Source of the DNA: Volutella citrinella
Lineage: Eukaryota; Ascomycota; Sordariomycetes; Hypocreales; Nectriaceae
DNA length: 64,000 bases
Direction: 5' to 3'
NCBI GenBank assembly: GCA_034401135.1
Contig: JAWZSP010000004.1
Location: 992,001-1,056,000 of the forward strand
Shown: in pieces, positions 35,370 to 48,069 of the stretch
How positions within the stretch are numbered: position 1 is the stretch's first letter
Layout: each line of letters begins with the position of its first letter
Made by a program: the position numbers and the translations under genes
The notes under the pieces: model-generated
Database searches by the model: none
What the model was told of the DNA's origin: nothing
The model's input: only the letters and a program-made list of their open reading frames with translations

Positions 35370-36508
35370 GACGGCTAACACTGGCTACCAGGTACCTAAT
35401 GGAGGTAGACCACGCGACGTCGAGTAGTTGGAAAGAAAAAAAAGGGAACGGGGTTACGGATCAGGAAGAGGCCAATTGTCGAACTCCGGTCGGCACAAGA
35501 GGGAAAGAAGTAGCCCAGGAAGGAGACGAGCCATGATGACAACGAGAGAGTTGCGGACTGAGGACCGGATTTGGCGGGGTGCTCGTTGTCGCGAATGCCG
35601 TTTGGCGCCGCTGGTGGTGGAGTTTGCTGCAAAGGATGCACACCCCGGGATGCGGAGTTTGCGAATCCCGAAGGCCGTGTTGGCGGTTGGACATGGACAA
35701 GAGTCGCTGTGGGTGGAGCCGAATAATGTCCCTCCATCGGGGGTCAAAACCTGGGCCTGCAGCTGCCACGCGGCACAGCGATCCAGGATCCGGTCAGCAC
35801 GGCCTTTTGTTTTCGGGCTTGTCTGGCCTGAGACTGCCGTCATGGGATCTGATCCCAGGCACGGAATTGTGATAGCGCTTACGCGTGGGACATTTGCAGG
35901 GCACTTGAAGTTAGTAAGTTACGAGCCTGCCATCCCACTGATATCGTATTTCGCATCAGCACGCTCCCACTCATCTCGGGAGGCTCGTAACTTACTAACT
36001 TATAGCGCCTTGCAAATGTCTCATCGATGGCCAGACACTGAGGTGAGCTTTCCTCGTCCACGGATGCTTCAATGGGCCGTCGGTCCGCCCACAATCCGAC
36101 AGTCTCCACCGGGGGATAAATAGCTGGAGCAGCCAATCCAGCGGCTCTGCATGATTTGGCTGCTACCTCGCCCGTTTGATCCCAACGCTATAATGTTACC
36201 TTGCGATAATTACACTCATGTTATATTGAAACAACTGTCCAGTGCCTCATGACATGAATTTTGGCTGCTTGAATGCTCAGAAGGGCCTAAAGGGGGCCAT
36301 GCCGTGTCCCCATTGGCCAAATCTCCCAACGACTACTGGGGCCAATCAAAGCCGGCGTTTCCCCAGCTGATGTCTTCCCGTCCCCTTCACGTCACCAGGC
36401 CAGCTCAAGGCCAACTAGCGGTCCGAGATCCTCAACCATCACCTCCACAGCCGAGTACGCCCTGAGCATCACCATCCGACTCGCGACCGTGCAGTTCCCT
36501 CCGTCCAC
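35370..36508. other. Divergent promoter region with inverted-repeat element
   Basis: 1.1 kb between the divergent regulator and DUF1640 genes. A hairpin-forming element at 35888-36021 is listed separately. No supported gene. Confidence 0.5.
35888..36021. repeat. MITE-like inverted repeat
   Basis: Two arms face each other: 35888-35928 and 35981-36021. The inner 21 nt of each arm (35908-35928 and 35981-36001) are perfect reverse complements; the outer part matches imperfectly (ACATTTGCAGGGC versus ACATTTGCAAGGC on the complementary strand). The 52-nt loop contains two TCCCACTNAT copies. There is no open frame and no clear target-site duplication. It looks like a small non-autonomous element or a structured regulatory hairpin. 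Confidence 0.7.
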
Positions 36509-37392
36509 ATGTCCATGGCTCCCGCTCCGGCCATAGCTGCCGCAGAGATGCTGCCGCGCTTCCTGCTCCCCCGGCTCAGCTGGGGTGCCCCGCTGTCGGC
36601 ATCCCGAGGCGCTGCTGCTCGACCCTTCGCGACCCTTCCCGCTCGTGACCAACGGCGATCCTTTGCAGGCTCGACGCAGACGGCTCGCCCTGCGGTGCGG
36701 CGGCACAATCGGCCAGCCGAGAGCCCAATTCTCCGACGGGCCTTCCATGCCACGGCTCTCCGGCAGCGGGACCACCACTTTGACACGCTCAAGTTCGTCC
36801 AGCGGCTCCAGAGCGAGGGATTCACCGAGGAGCAGTCGGTAGCCATGATGAAGGTCCTCAACGACGTCATCGAAGAGAGGTAAGTCGGGATACGGTCTCC
36901 CCTTGCAGGAATTCTCTCCTGTTGGCTGAAAGCCCCGTTGGCTGACCACCTCCCGTCCACAGCATCCAGAACCTCACCCGCACCATGGTGCTCCGCGAAG
37001 ACGCCGCCAAGGCCACCTACACGCAAAAGGTCGACTTCGCCAAGCTCCGCTCCGAGCTCCTCTCGGCCGACAGCACCGAGGCCAACACGACGCGGACGGC
37101 GCACGAGCGCCTGACCAACGACATCGCCAAGCTCAGCAGCCGGCTGCGCGACGAGATCGGGCGGACGCAGGCCAGCGTACGGCTGGACCTGAACCTCGAA
37201 AAGGGCCGCATCCGCGAGGAGGCCGTCGAGCAGGAGCTCAAGATCAAGGAGACGGAGACCAAGATTGAGCAGGAGGTGGCGGCGCTGCGCGAGAAGCTGG
37301 AGCAGGTCAAGTTCCAGACGCTGCAGTGGCTGATGGGCGTGTGCACCGGTTTCGCCGCCCTGCTGCTCGGTGCCTGGCGCTTGCTGATGTGA
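36509..37392 (+). CDS. Mitochondrial coiled-coil protein, DUF1640 (Fmp32/MCUR1-like)
   Basis: Two exons (36509-36879, 36963-37392) encode 266 residues. The first about 80 residues are Arg/Ala/Ser-rich with almost no acids, a mitochondrial presequence. The DUF1640 domain starts at FDTLKFVQRLQSEGFTEEQ, followed by a long coiled coil (about 145-235) and a C-terminal transmembrane helix (about 242-263, WLMGVCTGFAALLLGAWRLL). Yeast Fmp32 and human MCUR1/CCDC90 relatives are inner-membrane proteins tied to proline use, calcium uptake and respiratory assembly; which role applies here is unknown. The start is the first ATG; another ATG two codons later could also serve. Confidence 0.9.
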
Positions 37393-38662
37393 GGAGCTAA
37401 TAAACGCCACGCGAAACAACGGATATTTGAGGTCTGGAGTGAGGAACTGGAGACAGAAAAATATATGAGTATATACACCACAGCATGGAGATGGCGTTGA
37501 GTGGATGACAGTGTCAGTCGGTCACCTGAACCGCGATAGATTTCCTTGAGTTAAAGTCATGAACATATGAAGAGCAATTTTCAATGCCGCCGTGGAGATG
37601 ATTGAATGTCTCATGTGAAGTACCACTACCTGGGGAGCATTCCCTTGAAGAGTGTCCGAATTTCGGCACTGCCATTGAAGCTCCAAGTTCCGATAGCTTG
37701 TCTGCGATGGGAGCTATGTAAAGAAAAGCCTTCTGAGGCATCACTCCGTCGCCGTGACATGAGACGCAATTGCCCCTTCGAGTAATTGTCAACCGGCCGG
37801 GCTCCGGGGCCGAAGTGGGGCGCCACCCGTTCTGCTGGGAGAACAGCGAGATCTATCCAAGCGACACCACAATCGGGCAATTATCGTGAAGTCCGCGCAC
37901 CTGGGTGTGTCTCTGATGCGGGACATCCCTCCTTACAGCGCTGGCCGATTACCAATGGCTACTACTTGGGTGCCTCAAAGCTCAAAGCCGGCGCCACGCA
38001 GCTGCAGCCTGCCGCCCGGGCTTTTTGGCCTCCCAGCAGCGCCCTCTGTGAACGTGCAAAACGTCTTGGACCAGATATCGTCTATCTTTCTCTTCCAATC
38101 CCCCCCACTCCCCGCCCCCCACCAACCCGAGCACCCCACACCAATCGTCGAGAGGCCCCCGGCAGTTGTTCAGCGAGATGATCGCGTTTGGGCCTTGGAT
38201 GGTGTTTCCCCGGCCCCGTAGCCGATTGTCGTGCCGGGAGTTCTGCCATCGCCATCGGTAGTCACAGCGGCAGTCACCATTCCTCCTCCCTGCTGCTTCT
38301 GCGCTTTCATCCAAGCACCGATTCGCACACAAACGAGCACCCTGACGCTGGTCCCCTCGCATAGCACCGCCCGCCGCTGCTGCTGCTTGCCAATTAAAAA
38401 CACCACACACCCCAGCTAGCCACAGATAACCAGGGTTGGACCAGCTCCGAACAAGGAGGCCCCGAGCCAGGGAGAGCGGGAAAAAAAAGTGAAAGAGATT
38501 CTGCGGTGAGCACTCCGATCCGGGGACACCCTATCAAAGGCATGGGATATACTCGATGCCTCTGGGGGTTTTTCTTTGCCAACCAAACTCGTGTTGACTA
38601 ACCATTGACCTGCACAGCCCTTTACATATTGCTGAACCCTCGTTCTCGCCTTTGCCTTTGAT
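37393..38662. other. Intergenic region upstream of hydroxyacid dehydrogenase
   Basis: 1.27 kb; open frames on both strands are not recognisable. The region 38040-38400 is C-rich and G-poor on the plus strand and may be promoter. Confidence 0.45.
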
Positions 38663-40010
38663 ATGGCGGACAAGACCAAGATCCTGATGCTGGGGGAGAT
38701 TGAGCAGTGAGTCCGAACCCCTCCCCCTCCTCCATCCCTCCTCTGACGACCCACGGCTCAGCGCCCACGATGCATGGGCGGCGCTCTCCTCCATCGCAAC
38801 CACCATCACGCCCGAGGCGACTTCCCGTGCCGCCTTCATCGCCGAGGCCAAGTCGGGCGCCTTCGATGGCGTCACCGTCGCATACCGCACCTTTGCCTCC
38901 TTCAGCATCACCGGCCATATCGACTCGGAGCTGCTCGACGCCCTGCCCGCGAGCCTCCGGTTCCTCTGCCACAACGGTAAAACCCCTCCGACATGATTAA
39001 ATCTGATGCTCTCGCTTGCTCCCATCCACCACCGGCTCCAGCACCAGATCCAAACTCTCGCATCTACCCACCCTTCCCGATCCCGCCCCTCCCTACCCTT
39101 CGCTATCCCCAGTCCACTACCAACCAGACCTACACCTCCCACGTCCAGCACCTCGCCTCGTCCCGTCCACTAACCGGTCGCGCAGGTGCCGGCTACGACC
39201 AAATCGACATCCCCGCCTGCACCGCCCACGCCATCCGCGTCTCAAACACCCCCACGGCCGTCGACGACGCCACAGCCGACCTCACCATATGGCTGCTCCT
39301 CGGCGCCCTGCGGAACCTGCCCGCATCCATGGCCTCCCTCCGCGCCGGCACCTGGAGGGGCAGCCCCGCCCCGCGTCTCGGCCACGACCCCCAGGGCAAG
39401 GTGCTCGGCATCCTGGGCATGGGCGGCATCGGCCGCAACGTCGCCCGCAAGGCCCGCGTCTTTGGCATGTCCATCCGCTACTATAACCGCACCCGCCTGA
39501 GCCCCGAGCTCGAGGAGGGCGCCGAGTACGTCGACTTTGAGACGCTTCTCCGTGAGAGCGACGTGCTGAGCCTCAACCTTCCCCTCAATGTAAGCTCACA
39601 ACACTCAGTCAAGCTGTCCTCACCTTGGTCAAGATCGTTCGCTTTGCTAACATGACTCTCATCTCCAGCCCAAGACTCGCCACACCATATCCACCGCCCA
39701 GTTTGACCTCATGAAGCACGGCATCGTCATCGTCAACACGGCCCGCGGCGCCGTCATGGACGAGGACGCCCTCGTCAAGGCTCTCCATGACGGCCGGGTG
39801 TCCAGCGTCGGGCTCGACGTGTACGAGAATGAGCCCGACATCCACCCGGGGCTCGTCGCCAACGACAATGTCCTGCTGGTCCCGCACATGGGAACCTGGA
39901 CCGTGGAGACGGAGACCAAGATGGAGGAGTGGGCTATCGGCAACGTCCGCACTGCCGTCACCGAAGGTAAGCTGATGTCCATCGTGCCAGAGCAGAAAGA
40001 CATGGCATGA
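38663..40010 (+). CDS. D-isomer-specific 2-hydroxyacid dehydrogenase (glyoxylate reductase-like)
   Basis: Four exons (38663-38706, 38762-38976, 39186-39589, 39669-40010) encode 334 residues. It reduces 2-keto acids such as glyoxylate or hydroxypyruvate with NAD(P)H. The Rossmann motif is GILGMGGIGRNVA, and the catalytic triad is R247 (NTARGAV), E276 (ENEP) and H294 (PHMGT), with the family's spacing of 29 and 18 residues. The second intron is unusually long for this window (209 nt). Closest in architecture to the fungal Gor1 group; substrate is inferred. The first exon has only 44 nt. Confidence 0.92.
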
Positions 40011-40849
40011 GCCGAGTGTGGCGGGAAAAGAGAAGAAACAACAAAAGAGCTTCACGACCAAGGCATGGGAATATCATGAAGCCACACGCGAACACGCACA
40101 AGGCTAGATAGAATATTGCAGGCGACTAGACGTTGAGCTTGGCCGGAATACTACACAATAGATGCCCACGCCGACCCACTCACTGCCTTGGAAAAAGGCT
40201 GAAGTGTACAAATGTCACTGGAGCCTTTCAACAGACGATAGCAGCCACCAAGTTAGATACATTAGATTTATACCTGGAAACACATCACGCAGGAGAAATA
40301 AGACGGCTTTTTTTTTTTTTTCGAGCGACAGTTTCTTTCTATTGAATGTCTACTCTATCCCTGGCCACGGTTGACGGGCCCTTATTTCAAGGCATCCATG
40401 TGCCTCATTAAAATCTGTACGATGACGGCCTCTTCATCCGGCCGTCTCCGATTTCCGCCTCATGCGGCATGCATCCATCCATCATCCATTTCGTGCCTCG
40501 AAAGGGGGGGAATCATGATTAGCAAAAGCCAACGCCATTTTGTTGAAAAGAGCAAGATTTTTAACCCCACCATTCTCCCAAGCCAAGCCAAGTGCTCTCG
40601 GGGCGAAGTCCTTTCCGCCTCGAGTTGGACACCGGCGCGCATAAAATCACAAAACCAAATCAACTATAAAGCCAAAAGAAAAGCTGTCCTTGTAAGCTCT
40701 CCCGCCCCGTATGCCATGCAAGTTCGTGCTGTTGAAACCTGACTTTTTGCCGTTTACCGTGTCGAGAGAAGAGGGAAAGGGTCGTTACACGTAAGGAGTC
40801 CAGTTGAAGGACCCCCCTGGGAGTATGGGTATGGAGTTATTATACACGC
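40011..40849. other. Intergenic, convergent 3' ends
   Basis: Between the dehydrogenase and the S-adenosylhomocysteinase. It contains a T run at about 40310-40321 and nothing coding. Confidence 0.5.
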
Positions 40850-42273
40850 TTAGTAGCGGTAGATGTCGGCCTTGAAGGGACCCTCGACAGGAAGGCCGAG
40901 GTAGTCAGCCTGGACGGTGCTGAGCTTGCTGAGCTCGACCTGGACGTGGTCGAGGTGGAGGCGGGCGACCTCCTCGTCAAGGATCTTGGGGAGGACGTAG
41001 ACGCCAACGGGCAGCTTCTCAGCCTGCTTGAACTCGACGTACTTCTCACCCCAGGCCTTGTCCTCGCTCTTGTACAGCATGATCTGGGCAAGAACCTGGT
41101 TGGTGAAAGAGCAGGACATGACGAAGGAGGAGTGGCCAGTGGCACAGCCAAGGTTGACCAGACGGCCCTCAGCAAGGAGGATGATGTGGCGGCCGCTCTT
41201 CATGAGGAAGCGGTCAACCTGGGGCTTGATGTTCTGGACGGAGGCAGCGTTGGCCTTGAGCCAGGCAACGTCGATCTCAATGTCGAAGTGACCAATGTCT
41301 GTAAAAAAAAATCGAGTTAGGCACTGCAATCCATACTGGCCAGGACGCTGGTAGGGGGAAGCTTGAACTTACTGCAGACGATGGCATCGTTGGGCATGGC
41401 CTCGAAGTGCTGGCCAGTCAGGATGTCACGGCAACCGGTGGTGGTGACGAAGATCTGACCGATGGGAGCGGCCTTCTCCATGGTGGTGACCTGGTAGCCG
41501 GCCATGGCAGCCTGGAGGGCGTTGATGGGGTCGATCTCGGTAACGAGAACGCGGGCACCCATGCCGTGGAGAGCCTGGGCACAGCCCTTGCCGACATCAC
41601 CGAAACCGGCAACGACGGCGACCTTGCCAGCAATCATGACATCGGTGGCACGCTTGATACCGTCAATCAGGGACTCACGGCAGCCGTACAGGTTGTCGAA
41701 CTTGGACTTGGTGACGGAGTCGTTGACGTTGATGGCGGGGACAAGGAGCTTCTTGTCCTTGAGCATGCGGTACAGGTGGTGGACACCAGTGGTGGTCTCC
41801 TCAGAGATACCGTAGCAACCCTCGAGCTGCTCGGGGTACTTGGAGTGGACGAGGCTGGTCAGGTCACCACCGTCGTCGAGGATGAGGTTGAGCTTCTTGC
41901 CATCCTTGAAGGCAGAGAGCTGCTGCTCGAGGCACCAGTTGTACTCCTCCTCGGTCTCGCCCTTCCAGGCGAAGACGGGGACACCGGCGGCGGCGATGGC
42001 GGCGGCGGCGTGGTCCTGGGTGGAGAAGATGTTGCAGCTGGTCCAGGTGACCTCAGCACCGAGGGCAGTGAGGGTCTCGATGAGGACGGCAGTCTGGATG
42101 GTCATGTGGAGGCAGCCAGCAATGCGGGCACCGGCGAGGGGCTGGTCGTCGGCGTACTTCTTGCGGATGGACATGAGACCGGGCATCTCGTTCTCAGCGA
42201 GCTCGATCTCCTTGCGGCCAAAGGCGGCCAGGGAGAGGTCAGCGACCTTGAAGGTGTGGGCGGGGGCAGCCAT
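40850..42273 (-). CDS. sah1: S-adenosyl-L-homocysteine hydrolase
   Basis: Two exons (42273-41373, 41298-40850) encode 449 residues. It splits S-adenosylhomocysteine to homocysteine and adenosine, removing the product inhibitor of methyltransferases; cytosolic tetramer with bound NAD. Visible features: [17 protein letters not shown] (substrate domain, 52-68), LDDGGDLT at 132-139, [13 protein letters not shown], the NAD motif GFGDVGKG at 223-230, and a C-terminal YRY that inserts into the neighbouring subunit. The residue before YRY is Ile where many orthologues have His. Codon bias is strong, indicating high expression. The leader (42274-42410) is CT-rich on the coding strand. Confidence 0.97.
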
Positions 42274-44281
42274 TGTGAGGAGAGAAGTGGAAGATGGTCT
42301 TGGAGGGAGGGAAGGGGAGTGGAAAATTGGATGAGGGAAGAAGGAGAAGAAAGTAGGAGGAGGAGAGGAGGGAAGAAGTAGGTACTAGTAGTCGTTGAGA
42401 AGGAAAAAAGGTCGGCGAGAGAAGTGGGGTTCGGGCCAAAGCCAGATAAGATGGACTGCGGCAGTACTCTCGACTCCCAGAGCTTCAAGTGCAACTGGGC
42501 CCGTTCGTTGCCCCGGGACTCGCCCGCCTGTGGCCATTGCCAGGCAGGTGGCACGCTACGACTCCTCTGGCCATTACAGGCCACCTCTGGGACTGCCATT
42601 ATTACCTTCGGTTCCCATTCTTCCACGCCGAATGGCTAACGTTGGCTGGCCGCCACCCACCCACCACCGCACTAGGCACGCACGCTGGAGAGGGGGGAGG
42701 GGGAGGGGTTGGTGGGCTGCTGGTGCTACTGCTGGCGGGGGGATGGATTGGGCGGTGAGCACTGGGAACGGCAAAATGAGGGGCAAAATTTTCGCCCTCC
42801 TGGCAGAAGAAGAGGGGCACTGGTTTGCAAGTGGCTGTTCCGAGCTGCCCCTCTCTGCCCGCCAGGGACTCGGCGAGAGACACGGCGGGACCCTCTGCCA
42901 CTACCTCTCCCAGCCGACGGGCGTGCGTGCCGCCGAGCAGAGTGGCCAATTGATACAGTCGGGCCTGTGATTACATTTTTCTCTCCTCATCCTGTGCAAA
43001 TCTGGGAAGCATCGCACCAGCTCGGCAGTTCCAGCCAGGACCGAGCATGATGGAACCTCGTAGTTGTCCCTAGCAGCCTGGATGGAGGGGCCAATCCTTA
43101 CACTGATCAACCCACTGCAAAACCTCCCATGCACCTCGAACAGGAGCTGCTAAGGTACCTTCCCCTACAAAAGGGCAGCGGCGTATTCGTACCTGGCATG
43201 GATCTGGGCGGGAAAGGGTCTGGTCGGCCGGCCTCTTTCTGGGCAGGTACCTCCTAAAAGTATCCGAAGCTACTACGTCCCGTGCAAGGTGTCTGCTAGT
43301 GCAGCCGCTCGGCACGTTGAGTTTTCGGCCTCCATGACTGGGCCAGCCTCGCGCGACTTGAAGCGTCAAATTTGCCCAAGAACACGTTGGCTGGGTATCC
43401 CGATGCGTCCATCCCCCCCTTGGTGTCCACGCCCCTCCTTTCAGCGTGTAAGCCCTGTGCTGTGTATAATTGTAGCTTCTGCCACCTTGCCGCTTGCCCA
43501 CCAACAGATTGAGGCCAATTCTTGGCCCGGAGAGCGAGATCGATCCTATTCCACCCCGCTCCGGAAGCCGAGCAGCGCAACCAGCCGCCCACTCGCTCCA
43601 TTTCGTGGCCCAATTGGGCAGTGTCCTGGTTCGCGTGGGGTGGAGGCTCAGATCATCCCCCTCCCTCCCAGCGCCAACGGTAGGCCATCAGCAAGGGACA
43701 CCATGTGCCGACTCAATTGCCGGCCACGCATGATGCTTCAGGTTCCGAGCTTAGATGGAAACATGCCTAAGAATAAGAGGGGGAGTATGAAAGAAGCGCG
43801 GAACCCAAGTTTCTTTTATTCTCCAGAATCGTAAAATTACTCAGAGAGAAAAAGACGAGGGCGGGGAAACCAGCTGCGGGCAGGCGAACATCGTGAGTCC
43901 CGACAAGACCGAGTTGAAACAGAAGATTGCACGCCTCCCAGACAGTTTGCCATCTCATCATGATTCATTCTTCAGATACAATTTTTTGAGTTCTTGGTTC
44001 GATAGACGTCGTGCTAAATACCGTGGGTATAAGGTACAGAGCAACAAAGACCTGACTGAGCCGGGGCTCTCCTCCCACCACATCCCACCACCCATCATCG
44101 TAATCTTGGACCAAAGTCTCGTCTTTCTTTCTTCTCATCGCTGTAAATCTAGACCAGGACTCGATTATATTCCACATTGTCCGGAACGCCGCCAATGCAA
44201 ACCGTCACTGAGCGTCTCATTTTCCCAAAATAAATCCCTCGACACCGCTCTTCCCCTCTGACCACCCAGCTCGCCCGCCTT
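42274..44281. other. Two-kilobase intergenic region
   Basis: S-adenosylhomocysteinase promoter at the left; eIF3h 3' flank at the right. Open frames across 42395-43830 on both strands lack any recognisable domain or consistent codon bias, so no gene is called. Confidence 0.4.
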
Positions 44282-45504
44282 TTACTGCGGTGCCAGGTTC
44301 TCCCTCACAGCGAACATCTTGGCACTGACGTTGGCAGTGAAGCCGTCCACCTGCTTGCTGTACTGCTCCACCTGCTTGGCGTTCAGCATACCCTCCAGGC
44401 GGCTGGGCTCCTGGGGCAGCTTGAACAGTCGCTGCCACTCGTCCTCGGGGAGAAGGGGCTGCTTGGCCGCGGCTCGCTGAGCGTTCTCGGCCTTTCGCTT
44501 GGTCTGCCACTGGGTGATCTTGGTCTGCTCACGTCCAAGCTGTCGCTGGTAGAACTGGAAGTTGTTGAGGTCGGTGTAGTGGGACTCGATGCTCTCCAGC
44601 AGAAGATCGCAGGTCTTCTCCAGGAAGGGGTCGATGGCGAGGTCGAGGTTGTCGATGGAGGGGCACAACGGGGGCTTGACCGTGTCGTTGTTGAGCTCGG
44701 CCAGCGAGGTGGGCTGCTGAATATCCTCGGAGGCAGGGGCCGAGGGGATCTGGTGGAGGTAGGTGGTGAGGAGGTGGGAGTTGTGGACGGTGATGGGGAT
44801 CTCGGCGAGGACATCCTTGAAGGAGAGCTTGGACTTCTGGAGGCTATAACAGGTGTCAGTATTGCGTCGAGCGGCAATTCCGGTGCAAATGCCTGCTTAC
44901 CTCTCGGTGGTGAACTTGCCCTCCTTGAAGGCAGCCATGAAGGCGGGGGTCAGGCGGAACGCCCGCATGTTCAGGTTGCCCTGGGAGCTCTTGCTGGCGT
45001 CGTAGACGAGGGCAACGGTAGCCTCGTTGTCCTTCTGGTAGTGGAACTGGTTCTCGACGAAGCTGAGGTTGAGGAAGTTGCCCATGGTCGCGCTGGTGTA
45101 CCAACCAACCGAGTTGGCATCAACGTTGACCTCCTTCAGGTGTCGGATCATCTCGTTCTGGTAGGTGATGTTGGCCTTCTGGCGGGGAGCCGCAGAGGCG
45201 AGCAGCGAAGCATCGTTGCTGTTGCTGTGGCTGTCGGAGGAGGTGTTGTCGACAGTGGGGAAGGGGAAGGTGTTGGTGATCTCGAGGAGATTCTCTCGGT
45301 TCATGCCGACGATGGCGCCGGTAGCAGCGGAGGGGAATGCCGAGGAGCAGTGTCCGGCGATCTTCATGATGACCTGCTCGCGCGGTCAGTCTTGTGCCGT
45401 GTCGAGAGGGGGGGGTCCAAGGTGGGGCAGCATCTACTCACCAGAGCCTCGATCTGAACGGCCTCGACGGCCTGGACAGCCACTTCTTTGGGGACGTCAC
45501 CCAT
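44282..45504 (-). CDS. eIF3h: Eukaryotic translation initiation factor 3 subunit H
   Basis: Three exons (45504-45442, 45373-44901, 44843-44282) encode 365 residues. eIF3h is an MPN-domain scaffold subunit of eIF3, which binds the 40S ribosome during start-codon scanning. The MPN domain starts at [20 protein letters not shown], with [20 protein letters not shown] and [12 protein letters not shown]; the metal-binding H-x-H of active JAMM peptidases is absent, as in the eIF3h family (MPN-minus). A C-terminal helical region follows ([20 protein letters not shown]), with a Gln/Lys-rich coiled segment. Introns sit in phase 0 and phase 2. Confidence 0.95.
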
Positions 45505-46140
45505 ATTGACAGAGTTTCAGGAGGTTTAAATCTCGGGGCCGCGGGGGAGGATGAGGATTCGGCGCTGGGGTCGGTCGCGAGGGGCGGTGGTGATGCTAGG
45601 TCGCTCGGGCGCGGGAGGTGGGAATATCGAAACTTTTCGCAGCACGATTTGTGGGCGTTGTGGGATGCGGGCGGTGGCAGGCGGCAGATTACCCTTTCGA
45701 GCCGAGCTCCCGCATCAACTCTCACCAGCAACATCATCAGTGGCTACTCAAGAAAATAGCCATTTCGCAGAGGAAATGAACAATGTGTCCCGTTGATGTC
45801 TGCTAAAGTTCAGAACATCGCGCTACCAATCGCCTTGAATCTTTGCGAAACTGCAATTTCGAATCCATCTCGTGCGACCTCGGTCTGGGTTCGGTATGCG
45901 CCATGTGGTAACTATAGTACACATTGAACTGGCTCTACTGGTCCTTCAAGTTATGTTTTGTCTACTTAATAATAATCAAACGCCATTCTTCTTATCTATT
46001 TTCTAACCCGCCGCCTGAAGAGCATCGCTTTTAAAACAGATTTCGTCATAACTCATACGCGATTGCGTTTGTCGCTCGCGTCGTCCGAACCACGAGTCAG
46101 GTTCTCATATTCCCGACTCATCCCCACCCCATGACTCAAG
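45505..46140. other. eIF3h promoter region
   Basis: 636 nt between two parallel minus-strand genes; holds the eIF3h promoter and UPF0643 3' flank. No gene is seen. Confidence 0.45.
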
Positions 46141-46881
46141 TTACTCCTTCCATGGAATGATCTCCCAGGACTCGACATTGTCCCGGATAATGAGCCGATG
46201 CTGATCGATCTGCCAGAATGCATACATGGAACGGGTCGCTCCCGCCGCCTCCCGGTGCGCAGGGCCTCGGCCTCCCTTCCTTGCGTCGTCGCGACTTCGC
46301 CAGATGCAAGTCGCCAAGTTCCGTAGCTCCGCGTCCGGCTCCCCGAACCAGTATCTTTTTTGCAACGTTAGCCCGTAAATCCTTTTTTTTTTTTTTGGCG
46401 CACTTCGCTAGTCATGGCAACAAGGCGATTCTTACTTGAGGAATCCACCGCTCTCAACGGCCTCGGCATGGGCGGCCTTGTCCAGGCGGCCGAGATCGGC
46501 ATATTCAGTGGTCAACTTGATCTGTGACCGGAATGCAACAATGTAGAAGGACGTTTCCCTGAATGATCGCCCAGAATCTGCACTTAGGCGCTTGACCTCC
46601 TGGATAACTTCGGGCCAGTTGAAAGACTCGATATAGGGTGCTGTGGCGTAGTCGTCGCGCAGCACTTGGAACCTGGTCAGGGCTTTGGCGAGTAGAGCGT
46701 TTTCGTGATCAAGAGTTTCCAGGTCGAGAAGATGGTTATCTTCGGTGTAAGGTGACTGGATGAGATATCTCCCGTCTTGGGTAAATGCATCCTGGATCTC
46801 ATTGACTTGGATCTGGGCCTCGGCCTTTGCGCTCCGGCTGAGTGCTGTGCCCGGTGCGATCTGAATGTCGACAGCAGCCAT
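46141..46881 (-). CDS. UPF0643 family protein
   Basis: Two exons (46881-46436, 46354-46141) encode 219 residues. The sequence resembles the fungal UPF0643 family (fission yeast PB2B2.08 type), of unknown function: a segment SFNWPEVIQEVKRL in the middle and SFYIVAFRSQI near residue 135, then YWFGEPDAELRNLATCIW in exon 2 ending in a short Trp-rich tail (SWEIIPWKE). There is no signal peptide or transmembrane helix. The intron (46355-46435, 81 nt) contains a poly-A tract on the coding strand (T run on plus at about 46383-46396) close to its acceptor. Confidence 0.82.
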
Positions 46882-48069
46882 TTTTGCGTCCAACGAGTGA
46901 TTATTGGCTTCCTTTTGTGAGATCAAGTTGTGTTGGCGAAGCGGTAGAGTGCAGTCAGAGTGTAAGTCGTGCGATATCACAGATGAGAGCAACACAAAAT
47001 CAAACAGTGAAAGCAAGGAACAAAGAATAGAGGGCAGCCGAGGCGGCCTTTTATTACCACTACCGCCGGTGTCAGAGACTTCTTAGGCCATTGAGTCTGT
47101 AATAACGTGCTGGATCACACCATCCAAGGGAAGCAACTAGACCGGCATGTGTGGGCCGGCACGACATGACAGCGTGAAGCCCGAGCTTGGTAAGTTTTGC
47201 TAATGCCGGGGCCGGGCCCGCACCGCCGGGCTAACAGTCGGTCGGTCATGCCCGACCAGGTACCGGACAATACAATGTACAATGCCATGTTGCAGTTCGT
47301 TCTAGGCAAGGCGGGTGGCAGAGGACTGGTCGCAGTTGCCGCTTGTCTCAGAGAGAGCTCTAATGCCACTTCGCACAAGTGTTCGTAATAAGCTTTCGTA
47401 AACCCGTAGCCACTGGTGTGGCTGGATTTGACATTAGCACGGGAACGGCCCCTGCATTCGACCACCATCATCACGCCCATCATCCTATGCTACGCAGAAC
47501 GCACGTGCTTATAAGCATGAAGCCTTGATAAAGGGGGTCAATCACTGACCGCCACCACAGACTACTACTACTACCCCAGCCCGGCAATTGGCAAGAGACC
47601 TGGGGTATAGTGGCCTCTGCCTGCAGTAGCGTGCTCTGTGCACTGGGGACACAGCCGCATCTCTGATCTCTCCATGTGCCACCAAAATGGCGACAGCGCC
47701 ATCCACTGACGTCGCCCATGCCCTATACATTCCAGATACACATGCTTTTGCGCAATATCGTTTGGCTTTCATTATATTTGAGATAAGTGATTTCGCCCAG
47801 GCGAATTAGGACGAACCACAAAACGAGCCCGGCCCTGGCACATACACCCTAATTCGAAGCAAACGTCAGAAGCCACCGAGATGTCGACATCTTCACCCTT
47901 ACCTCATCACATAAGCGGAAGACACCATACCACCATCCTTAGGATTGAGCCCCTACACTGGGGTCCTCGTATAGCAAATAGTTCATGAGCCTGTTTCCTC
48001 ACCTTGACGGTCCTCACATCCTTTGAATCAAAGGGCACACCTGAATGAACCGCGTCCGGCCCTGGTAGA
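46882..48069. other. Intergenic region
   Basis: 1.2 kb between parallel minus-strand genes; UPF0643 promoter and carrier 3' flank. Nothing coding is supported. Confidence 0.45.

Noticed and set aside
35428..36123. 231-codon plus-strand frame across the inverted repeat
   Set aside because: It runs through the inverted repeat and has no recognisable domain; probably spurious.
41407..42381. 324-codon frame antisense to S-adenosylhomocysteinase
   Set aside because: Shadow of a highly biased gene; no domain recognised.
42395..43834. Several frames in the 2-kb spacer upstream of S-adenosylhomocysteinase
   Set aside because: Mixed strands, no conserved motifs and no plausible introns joining them.
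44579..45457. 292-codon frame antisense to eIF3h
   Set aside because: Overlaps two eIF3h exons and an intron; no independent coding evidence.
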